A stretch of 34,506 bases of DNA from Sphingobium fluviale (lineage in GTDB: Bacteria > Pseudomonadota > Alphaproteobacteria > Sphingomonadales > Sphingomonadaceae), in assembly GCF_004122115.1 (NCBI RefSeq), contig NZ_SBKP01000021.1:1-34506 (forward strand), written 5' to 3'. The translations under genes were made by a program, and so were the position numbers. Below, piece by piece: positions 1-5,386 of the stretch. Within the stretch, counting starts at the first letter, position 1, and each line of letters opens with the position of its first letter. A model generated the notes under the pieces. That model was given only the letters and a program-made list of their open reading frames with translations, was not told the origin of the DNA and searched no databases.

Positions 1-43
1 AAGCGCGATACAAGCGTGCTCGCCTGGCTCGACACGCTTTGAA

Positions 44-111
44 ATAATGTGAAGGAACGTTTGCAGGAAACCCCAGAACTCGGCCAATCTGGCCGCGCTC
101 CTTCACATTAT
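44..111. repeat. Nested inverted repeat
   Basis: Outer arms at 44-59 (ATAATGTGAAGGAACG) and 96-111 (CGCTCCTTCACATTAT) are reverse complements over 16 bases with one mismatch. Inside lies a second perfect hairpin, CGGCCA (81-86) and TGGCCG (90-95) with a 3-base loop. The structure straddles the break in the ArdC-like frame. It could be a small insertion, a protein-binding site or a fold in single-stranded transfer DNA; the sequence alone does not decide. Confidence 0.6.
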
Positions 112-274
112 CGACACCTCGCGATTACTCAAGCTTCTGAAGGATGACGATCGCGCCATTTTGACAGCTGCCGCCAAGGCTGAGGAGGCGTCGACCCTGC
201 TGTTGAAGCTTGGCGGAAGGGTCATGCCCGAACAGTTTGACGACGCGTCAGACGACGCTGCGCTTGCGGCCTGA
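53..274 (+). pseudogene. C-terminal fragment of an ArdC-like antirestriction protein (tentative)
   Basis: An open frame ending with TGA at 272-274 encodes about 73 residues with no convincing start codon; a stop at 50-52 closes it upstream. The stretch LLKLLKDDDRAILTAAAKAE followed by a Leu-rich helix resembles the end of ArdC-family proteins, where a W-x-x-x-LK-x-D-x-RAI-x-x-AA-x-x-A-x-x-A motif precedes the stop. ArdC proteins are single-stranded-DNA-binding, zincin-containing antirestriction factors of plasmid leading regions. Here only this tail is seen. A different frame carries another short coding-looking end (KRDTSVLAWLDTL, stop 40-42), so the gene may be frameshifted or cut within the inverted repeat at 44-111. 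The position at the start of a leading-region-like cluster fits ArdC. Family assignment is from motif memory only and uncertain. Confidence 0.4.
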
Positions 275-285
275 GGGAGGATGCC

Positions 286-708
286 ATGGGCCGATCAGTC
301 AGCTATCCCAGCGGCGCAATCGTCGCCTTCACAGTGCTTGAGGTCGAAGCCGAGGACGACTGGGAATTCGAATACGATTGGCTGCTTGACGAACTGCGCG
401 AGCGAGCCGGCCGAGCTTTCCCGTCGCTGATCCCGCATGACGGTTGGCGCGGCCGGGAGGACCGGATCCTTATGCGCAATGCCTATGCGGATTTCGGCGC
501 ATCGGTCTACGGCGGGCTAGTGGCCGTCTGGATCGTCGAACGCGATGACGGCGCCTATTGGGACGCCGATTGGCGCACGGCCCGCTCACCGCGGGCACAG
601 CGCTGGCTGTCCCAGATCGCATCCCGCTTCGATGACGTGTTCGGCGACTATGACTGTCTCGGGCATATGTCGAACGGAGAGGGTGTCTACACCAAGCGAG
701 CGGCTTGA
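286..708 (+). CDS. Conserved hypothetical protein of plasmid leading region
   Basis: A 140-residue acidic, soluble protein with no membrane segment or signal peptide. The ATG at 286 is preceded by GGGAGG at 275-280, an ideal spacing; an in-frame-shifted ATG at 281 sits too close to that site. The sequence is rich in Trp, Asp and Glu (for example EAEDDWEFEYDW near residues 22-33). The protein could act by mimicking negatively charged DNA, but that is only a guess from composition. I do not recognise the family. It lies directly after the ArdC-like fragment and is followed by a 300-base non-coding, hairpin-rich gap before the DUF2493 gene. Same-strand neighbours suggest a leading-region gene. 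Confidence 0.75.
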   Translation: MGRSVSYPSGAIVAFTVLEVEAEDDWEFEYDWLLDELRERAGRAFPSLIPHDGWRGREDRILMRNAYADFGASVYGGLVAVWIVERDDGAYWDADWRTARSPRAQRWLSQIASRFDDVFGDYDCLGHMSNGEGVYTKRAA

Positions 709-1011
709 GCCGAGCCGGGGCGGTGCATGCATGAGGCATAGGGCGTGCCCCTGCCAATGGCTGTTCCGACCGCCCATGGCCTGGCGCCATGCGAGAGAGG
801 CCCTGGGCCAGCCGCCAGTCTTGCGCAACCCGGCGTGGCCGGGCCCGTGTTGGCCTTTGCCCTTCGGGCTCAAGGCCTGCCCGCGCCAGCCCGCCCGCGC
901 GGGTTCCCCCTGACGGGTGCGCAACCCTGCCTGAATGCTGGCCCTGACGGGCTCTCGCTGGCGCAGCCATGAACGGGTGCGTCGGCCTCACGTCAGTCAG
1001 GAGGACATCCC
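709..1011. other. Non-coding gap with clustered GC-rich hairpins
   Basis: No frame here looks coding. The stretch contains at least three perfect stem-loops: CATGGC/GCCATG at 775-780 and 786-791; CCCGGC/GCCGGG at 829-834 and 838-843 with a 3-base loop; and a bipartite stem at 852-877 (GGCCTT/AAGGCC enclosing GCCC/GGGC around TTC). It ends in the ribosome binding site AGGAGG just before the DUF2493 gene. Such clustered folds upstream of leading-region genes recall single-stranded-DNA promoters (Frpo/ssi type) of F-like plasmids; that role is inferred, not shown. Confidence 0.5.
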
Positions 1012-1965
1012 ATGCACACGTCATTCGCCGACCAACTCGCCGGGCTCGATCTTGCCGGCTTCTCGATTGGACCCGCTCCCGTATCGACCAGCGATTTCCC
1101 GGTCCGGGAGGCTGTCGTCCAAACCCTCGAAGCGGTCTGGTCCGATCTCTTCGCCATGGTGTCGGGGACCGCTCTTGAAGCCGACGCCGAGGATCTCGGC
1201 TGGGCCTTCGTCAACATCTTTCACCGCTCGGCGGAACGCAAATCGACTGCCCTCGACCGCGCGACCGATGAGGTCCGCGCGCTGATTGCGACGGCTGACG
1301 GATCCGAGGTCCACACCCATGAACTCGAGACCCAGGTCGAGCGGGCGCAATGCGCTGAAAGCGCGATGCTGGCGCTCGAAGAGATGCGCGAGGTCGCAGC
1401 AGGCCTCTACCTCAACGAGTTTGGTTCCTCCTGGAAGCCCGTCTCCAGTTCTCGCTTCAACCACAGTGCAATGCTGACGTCCGCGCTCGTCGAAGGCCGG
1501 GATTTCCTGCGCGCCCGCGCCGAGGCAAAACGCCGTGCGGCCGTGCCCGAAGGAACCCCGGTCGTGTTCGCTGGCGGGCGCACCCGTCATGCTACCGAAG
1601 ACGAGGCGCTGACCTTCGGCAACAATGTCTGGGCCACGCTCGACAAGGTCCGCGAGCGCATGCCGGACATGGTCTTGATCCATGGCGGCGATACCAAGGG
1701 CGTCGACCGCCTGGCATCGAGCTGGGCCGAACGTCGCGGCATTCCGCAGGTGACGTTCTCGCTCGACATGCGGCTGGGCGCCCGTGCCGGCTTCAAGCGC
1801 AACGAGCGGATGCTCTCGCTCGATCCGCGCTACGTCATTGCCTTTCCGGGCAATGGCGTACTCGAACGCTTGGTGATCGAGGCCAAGGCTCGGCGGATCA
1901 CCGTTGTCGATCGCCGCGGCCCCCTCGGCACCAATCCGAAGAACACTTCGGCCAGGACCGATTGA
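1012..1965 (+). CDS. DUF2493 (YspA-like SLOG fold) protein
   Basis: A 317-residue protein. The N-terminal half (about 1-170) is helical and without a recognised domain. The C-terminal part (about 180-305) has the SLOG/Rossmann features of DUF2493: a first strand ending in FAGGR (186-190), the loop HGGDTKGVD (224-232), then a helix leading into GIPQV, and a late PGNG turn (279-282). SLOG proteins bind nucleotides or nucleotide-derived ligands, and several classes work in conflict systems or in nucleotide hydrolysis; the ligand here is unknown. The ATG at 1012 follows a good AGGAGG. Such proteins are frequent on alphaproteobacterial plasmids next to ssb and other small genes. The family call is firm, the function is not known. 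Confidence 0.85.
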   Translation: MHTSFADQLAGLDLAGFSIGPAPVSTSDFPVREAVVQTLEAVWSDLFAMVSGTALEADAEDLGWAFVNIFHRSAERKSTALDRATDEVRALIATADGSEVHTHELETQVERAQCAESAMLALEEMREVAAGLYLNEFGSSWKPVSSSRFNHSAMLTSALVEGRDFLRARAEAKRRAAVPEGTPVVFAGGRTRHATEDEALTFGNNVWATLDKVRERMPDMVLIHGGDTKGVDRLASSWAERRGIPQVTFSLDMRLGARAGFKRNERMLSLDPRYVIAFPGNGVLERLVIEAKARRITVVDRRGPLGTNPKNTSARTD

Positions 1966-1982
1966 GACCCTGTCGGTCTTCG

Positions 1983-2007
1983 CGCCAGCGCCGGATCGGC
2001 GCTGGCG
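1983..2007 (+). other. Strong 11-bp stem-loop after the DUF2493 gene
   Basis: CGCCAGCGCCG (1983-1993) and CGGCGCTGGCG (1997-2007) are perfect reverse complements with a GAT loop, 17 bases after the DUF2493 stop. No T-run follows, so it is not a standard intrinsic terminator. It could stabilise the mRNA 3' end or fold in transferred single-stranded DNA. Confidence 0.7.
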
Positions 2008-2042
2008 TCGTCCGTCAGAGGAAAGGCGGGCGCCTGTCGCTT

Positions 2043-2073
2043 GGAGCCAGCGAATGGTCGTTGGCTCCTTTCT
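2043..2073 (+). terminator. Terminator- or attenuator-like hairpin before the DUF6878 gene
   Basis: Arms GGAGCCAGCGA (2043-2053) and TCGTTGGCTCC (2058-2068) pair over 11 bases with one G-U pair and a 4-base loop, followed at once by TTTCT. The DUF6878 ribosome binding site (AGGAGG) starts only a few bases further on and its ATG is at 2088. A terminator placed this close to a start codon would act as an attenuator within the cluster. Confidence 0.5.
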
Positions 2074-2087
2074 ACAGGAGGCATTCC

Positions 2088-2549
2088 ATGATCGATATCG
2101 AAGCCGTGATGGCCGACTTTGCCGTTCGCCAGGCCGAGCGGCAGACCCAGGTGGTTGAAGAGATTCAGCAGCTCAAGACCGTCATTCTCCCGCGCTTGCA
2201 GGAAGCCGGCATCGCCCGCGTCGAGATCCGCTTTGACGGTTGCGGCGACAGCGGTGCTATCGAGGAATGTGTCTGCCTCGATGCAGCAGGTGCGGCGATG
2301 GCGTGCCCTGATGTTACGCTGCAGGTAGGCGAAGCACATACGACGGATGGTGCCGGTTCCGAGCAGCTGCCGTCGCTTGGGCAAGCTCTCGAGCAGCTGA
2401 CCTATCTGGCGCTCGAACGTCACCACCCTGGCTGGGAGATCAACGACGGTGCCTGCGGCGAACTCGTGATCGATGTGGCTGAAGCGACCTTCGTGCTCGA
2501 CTGCAGCCTGCGCTTCACCGCGACCGATGATCACTCGACCGAGCTCTAG
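2088..2549 (+). CDS. DUF6878 family protein
   Basis: A 153-residue protein starting at ATG 2088 with AGGAGG seven bases upstream; the frame is open further upstream, but only this start has a ribosome binding site. Family features are the N-terminal helix DIEAVMADFAVRQAE, the central RVEIRFDGCGDSGAIEE block (around residues 44-60) and the C-terminal HHPGWEINDGACGELVIDV segment that ends in a beta-rich stretch. DUF6878 proteins are small accessory proteins found widely on alphaproteobacterial plasmids and phages; no biochemical role is known to me. It sits between the DUF2493 and DUF6915 genes on the same strand, 10 bases before the latter, so these two are very probably co-transcribed. Confidence 0.85.
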   Translation: MIDIEAVMADFAVRQAERQTQVVEEIQQLKTVILPRLQEAGIARVEIRFDGCGDSGAIEECVCLDAAGAAMACPDVTLQVGEAHTTDGAGSEQLPSLGQALEQLTYLALERHHPGWEINDGACGELVIDVAEATFVLDCSLRFTATDDHSTEL

Positions 2550-2559
2550 GAGATCTGGC

Positions 2560-2988
2560 ATGGCCCACTGCTACTACCACGCCCTCTCGTCGGTCCGGAA
2601 ATGGGGCGGCACGGTGGATGACTATCTCCCGCTGCACCAGTGGTTCGACGAGTCCAAGGCAATCCTGGCAGACCCCCGACATCGCGCGCTGCGGCACCAT
2701 GCCGAGGGGATATTCATGCTGGAGGCGATCTTCGGCGAGACCCTCGTCAATGCCGATGGCCGGGTCGTTCCGGTGCGTTTGATCGGCGAGCAGCACGTGC
2801 GCGAAGACTTGGGCTCGATCCCCTCCTTTGCGGACTGGGCACGCTTGATCACGCCGCAGGCCTGGATGCTGCGAGGCAACCCTCTGGACGGCGCTGAAGG
2901 GGTGACGATCGATATGCCTGTCCTCGGCGAAGCAGTTGCGTCCAGCACCAGGCCACCTGCTGGAGGAGCGGTCCGTACCGTGATCTAG
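2560..2988 (+). CDS. DUF6915 family protein
   Basis: A 142-residue soluble protein. The start is taken as ATG 2560 (MAHCYYHALSS) because this matches the usual N-terminus of the family and lies 10 bases after the DUF6878 stop behind TAGGAGA. Recognisable family blocks are SSVRKWGG, LHQWFDESK, RHRALRHHAEGIF (His-rich helix, about residues 46-58) and VRLIGEQHVREDLG followed by IPSFADW. The conserved His residues could bind a metal, but this is a guess. DUF6915 genes often travel with DUF6878 genes. The last 20 residues (ASSTRPPAGG region) look non-conserved. Function unknown; family call good. Confidence 0.85.
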   Translation: MAHCYYHALSSVRKWGGTVDDYLPLHQWFDESKAILADPRHRALRHHAEGIFMLEAIFGETLVNADGRVVPVRLIGEQHVREDLGSIPSFADWARLITPQAWMLRGNPLDGAEGVTIDMPVLGEAVASSTRPPAGGAVRTVI

Positions 2989-3291
2989 GAAAGGGTTCTC
3001 CGGTGGAGGGCTGGCGGGGGAATGATCCGACCAAGACCGGAGGGAAACGAGGCAGGGCAAACCTGTTCAAGGCATCCGGCTCCACCCGGCTTCGATACAA
3101 ACCTGTCCCTGAATCACCCCCCGTCGAGACGCGCAACCCGGATCAGGTCCGGCCGAGTTGCCGGGCTGTGCCCGGCTGCCCGCACCACCCGAACCAGTTC
3201 CGGGTTCCCCTCCGGTGCGCTTCGCCGCGGGGCGCTTCTGCTCGGGTTTGCAGCCGGGATGGACCCGGAATGCTCGATCAGGAGAAATACC
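2989..3291. other. Hairpin-rich gap upstream of ssb
   Basis: No convincing coding frame. Several perfect short stems occur in the second half: CCGGA/TCCGG around TCAGG, CCGGGC/GCCCGG around TGT, and ACCCG/CGGGT arms around the AACCAGTTC region. The gap ends in CAGGAGAA, the ssb ribosome binding site. In F-like plasmids a comparable folded segment upstream of ssb acts as a promoter on single-stranded transferred DNA; whether this one does is an inference from position and structure. Confidence 0.45.
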
Positions 3292-3681
3292 ATGACCAAT
3301 CTCGTTATCCTCGTTGGCCGCATCGCTCGCGACCCCGAAACCCGCACCACCCAGGGTGGAACCAGCATCACCTCGATCTCGGTCGTCACCGACCGTCCCG
3401 CCCGCAAGGATGGCAAGACCTACAAGGACGAGAACGGCTACACCGCCAAGGACAGCGAATTCCACCGGATCACCTGCTTCAACGGCCTGGGCCAGAACGT
3501 CGCCAAGTTCTGCACCAAGGGCCAGCTCGTGACGGTCGAAGGGCGCATCCACTACACCCAGTGGGAAGACCAGTCCGGTACCAAGCGCTACGGCTGCGAG
3601 ATCATCGCCGACAAGGTCGACTTCCTTACCAAGGGCCGCTCCGGCAGCAACGAGGGTGCCCCAGACATCGACGAGGACTGA
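3292..3681 (+). CDS. ssb: Single-stranded DNA-binding protein
   Basis: A 129-residue SSB with one OB-fold: MTNLVILVGRIARDPETR at the N-terminus, SEFHRITCFNGLGQNVAKF in the middle and GQLVTVEGRIHYTQWED near residues 81-97. The C-terminal tail is short and ends in an acidic stretch (APDIDED), which differs from the DDDIPF tip that recruits repair partners in chromosomal SSBs. It coats single-stranded DNA, here presumably the transferred strand in the recipient. The start is ATG 3292 with CAGGAGAA upstream; longer upstream frames lack similarity. The gene stands alone between a folded 300-base gap and an intrinsic terminator. The plasmid-type tail and its position next to accessory genes agree with a leading-region ssb. 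Confidence 0.95.
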   Translation: MTNLVILVGRIARDPETRTTQGGTSITSISVVTDRPARKDGKTYKDENGYTAKDSEFHRITCFNGLGQNVAKFCTKGQLVTVEGRIHYTQWEDQSGTKRYGCEIIADKVDFLTKGRSGSNEGAPDIDED

Positions 3682-3699
3682 ATGTCCTTACCCCACGAC

Positions 3700-3738
3700 A
3701 AGGCCCCGGTGGCAGATGCTATCGGGGCCTTTTCTTTT
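3700..3738 (+). terminator. Intrinsic terminator of ssb
   Basis: AAGGCCCCG (3700-3708) pairs perfectly with CGGGGCCTT (3723-3731) and is followed by TTCTTTT. It lies 18 bases after the ssb stop codon. Confidence 0.9.
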
Positions 3739-3795
3739 GCTCGGGGGCTATGCGGCGGCGCGGGGCATCGAACCCCTTGCCGCCGCTGGTTGGGG

Positions 3796-4023
3796 CTACG
3801 CAGGGGCGATCCGCTTCAGCGTTTCCTCGATCCCGAGCGCCATTGATGCGCGGACAATCTGGCGCAGCTGGGCCGGTTCGATTGTCTCGGCGCCGCACTC
3901 GATAAGAATGTGGCCGAGGACAATCGCAGCCTCGTCGCGAAGCTTTGCTTCCTTGGCCGCCAGTTCGTCGCGCTGTTCCCGGAGCTTCTTCAAGGCATCG
4001 ACCGGATTGTTCTTGCGGGGCAT
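3796..4023 (-). CDS. DUF6437 family small protein
   Basis: A 75-residue protein read on the minus strand, starting at ATG 4021-4023 with GGAAAGGAC just upstream on that strand; an upstream extension of the frame has no similarity or start signal. The N-terminus MPRKNNPVDALKKLREQRDEL is a basic, coiled-coil-like helix, followed by an acidic C-terminal half ending in MALGIEETLKRIAPA. This layout fits the DUF6437 family of small sphingomonad plasmid proteins of unknown role. It is the only minus-strand gene in the first 9.8 kb. A GC-rich hairpin (arms around 3752-3765 and 3774-3787) lies beyond its stop, towards the ssb terminator, so the two genes converge on structured DNA. Confidence 0.75.
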   Translation of the reverse strand: MPRKNNPVDALKKLREQRDELAAKEAKLRDEAAIVLGHILIECGAETIEPAQLRQIVRASMALGIEETLKRIAPA

Positions 4024-4370
4024 GTCAGTCCTTTCCGCCCCCTTGTTTCGTGGTCCCTCGATAGCTCCTTTGCCACCGCGCCCAGGGTGTAGGAAAATGA
4101 GAAAAGCGGCGCCCGAATACAGCCGTCCCCTGCAACCGAGAGGGTAGAGAGGCTGGCTCACGGATTGCCCAGCATGATGTCCGTCCACATGCCGCCTCAA
4201 GGACGGCAGGGCCCCACCATTTTGCCGGAGAAGGGATGAATCCCTCCCCCGACAAAATCGTTTCCCCCACCGCCGCTGACGCGGCCGCGCGAGCGCGCGG
4301 TCCCTGACCCGTCATGCGCACGAACATCGCACTTCCCCCTGTCGTTCGAGACAACCTCAGGAGGATCTTC
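4024..4370. other. Divergent gap with hairpins between the DUF6437 gene and the next + strand gene
   Basis: No coding frame is supported. Two folds stand out: a long imperfect stem with TTTTGCCGG (4220-4228) against CCGACAAAA (4249-4257) that encloses GGGAT/ATCCC (4233-4237, 4240-4244), and CCGCGC/GCGCGG (4285-4290, 4295-4300). The gap must hold promoters for genes leaving in both directions; I could not assign -35/-10 boxes with confidence. It ends in the ribosome binding site CAGGAGG (4358-4364). Confidence 0.45.
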
Positions 4371-4592
4371 ATGGCTTATTCTGCACCTTGCACCGCTTCA
4401 TCCCGCAGCTACTTCGAGGCCCTGGAACTCGCCGAACGCAGGGCACTGCACAGCTACTTCGATCAGCACATCGTGGCAGACGACGAGTTCGGATACATCG
4501 CGCTCGATGAAGGTGACTACTGCGCCCTGCCGGCACACCTGGCGACGCGTGTCGTCCACACCATTCACGGGTCGATGCTGGATGAATTCTGA
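4371..4592 (+). CDS. Small hypothetical protein
   Basis: A 73-residue acidic protein starting at ATG 4371, six bases after CAGGAGG. The sequence has a central helix SYFEALELAERRALHSYFDQ and an acidic DDEFGYIALDEGDY segment; there is no membrane helix or signal peptide. I do not recognise a domain. A strong intrinsic terminator follows at once (4598-4637), so it is the last gene of the + strand cluster before the putative oriT. In conjugative plasmids the gene nearest oriT on the leading side enters the recipient first, which makes this small unknown protein a candidate early factor; that is inference from position only. Confidence 0.75.
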   Translation: MAYSAPCTASSRSYFEALELAERRALHSYFDQHIVADDEFGYIALDEGDYCALPAHLATRVVHTIHGSMLDEF

Positions 4593-4597
4593 CGCCG

Positions 4598-4637
4598 AAA
4601 AGGGTGGGAGCCGGGAGCGGTTCCTGCCCTTTTATTT
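4598..4637 (+). terminator. Intrinsic terminator
   Basis: A 15-bp stem, AAAAGGGTGGGAGCC (4598-4612) against GGTTCCTGCCCTTTT (4619-4633), pairs throughout if G-U pairs are allowed, with a GGGAGC loop and the tail TTTTATTT overlapping the stem end. It closes the small gene ending at 4592. Confidence 0.85.
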
Positions 4638-4769
4638 TGCTCGCAGTTGGTTCGATCGCGCTCGGGATCAGTTGCGACGAGCAGAGTGCGGGCATCGGCG
4701 CCCGCACGCGCTTTGGCTCCGCGCTATCGAGCGCCCTTCAATCCCTCCAGCATGTCCAGCGAAGTGACC

Positions 4770-5056
4770 GGATCACCCTACCGCAGCTTGGTAGACTGAG
4801 CACACCGTACGCAGTGACACTGCTGGATTTAGTATAGGTATATCAGTGTGATACGCTGAAGTTTCGGGCTGGTGTTAAACCAATTTGAGCGTGATGCATG
4901 CCTTGGATTCGCGATTTACGGGCAAATTGGGGCTACCTAACTCTCTGAATTGGTGCCAGTTTATCGCAATTGACGCGCCAATGTTCCTGATTTATTCTCA
5001 TCGCTGTCTTCCGCAAGATCGAACCAGGTTCGCAAGGGTCAATTGGACCCCAGAAC
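4770..5056. other. oriT: Candidate origin of transfer (oriT) region
   Basis: This non-coding stretch is clearly more AT-rich than its surroundings. It holds three short palindromes in a row: CTACC/GGTAG (4778-4782, 4790-4794), GCAGTG/CACTGC (4811-4816, 4818-4823) and TATCA/TGATA (4841-4845, 4849-4853). These are followed by five copies of an AATTG(G) core: 4880-4886 (inverted), 4924-4930, 4947-4953, 4967-4972 and 5040-5046. It sits directly upstream of a ribbon-helix-helix gene, traD and a MobF relaxase, the same order as oriT-trwA-trwB-trwC in R388. The inverted repeats would suit relaxase recognition and the repeated cores accessory-protein binding. No nic site could be named. Confidence 0.5.
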
Positions 5057-5386
5057 ATGGATCGGCATCTCAGTCTTCAGACATACGTACCCCGCCCACT
5101 TGCTGACTGGATTAAGGGCAAAGCCCGGGACCAGCAGGTCTCCGTCAGCATCGTCATTCGCGATCAGCTGGTCGATGCCTGGCAGCGTGAAAACGAAGCG
5201 CGAAAGCGGCCTGGGGCCCTCGACCCGGTACGGCAAAACCTGTTCATCACGGTAGCCCTCGAAGCGCTCCTGGCCAGCCATACTGATGGCTCGTTGCGGC
5301 AGCGTACGCACGAGGCTTACAATCGCAGGCTCGCCCGGCTCGGGCTCAGCGCCTCCGCACCCGAGGGAGGCAGCGATGAAGCGTAA
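5057..5386 (+). CDS. Ribbon-helix-helix relaxosome accessory protein (TrwA/TraY-like)
   Basis: A 109-residue protein. Its first 50 residues fit a ribbon-helix-helix fold: a short strand HLSLQTYVP, a first helix PLADWIKGKARDQQ and a second helix VSVSIVIRDQLVDAWQ. The rest is helical and charged. Such proteins bind oriT, help the relaxase nick DNA and repress their own operon. The ATG at 5057 lies next to the last AATTGG repeat (5040-5046), so the protein may bind at its own promoter. The stop codon overlaps the start of traD by 11 bases, so the two are translationally coupled. Identification rests on the fold pattern and on the gene order with TraD and a MobF relaxase; sequence similarity to TrwA itself is weak by eye. 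Confidence 0.65.
   Translation: MDRHLSLQTYVPRPLADWIKGKARDQQVSVSIVIRDQLVDAWQRENEARKRPGALDPVRQNLFITVALEALLASHTDGSLRQRTHEAYNRRLARLGLSASAPEGGSDEA

Noticed and set aside
745..972. Short frames in the gap after the first unknown gene
   Set aside because: No ribosome binding site, low-complexity Pro/Ala/Gly sequence, and the region is dominated by hairpins.
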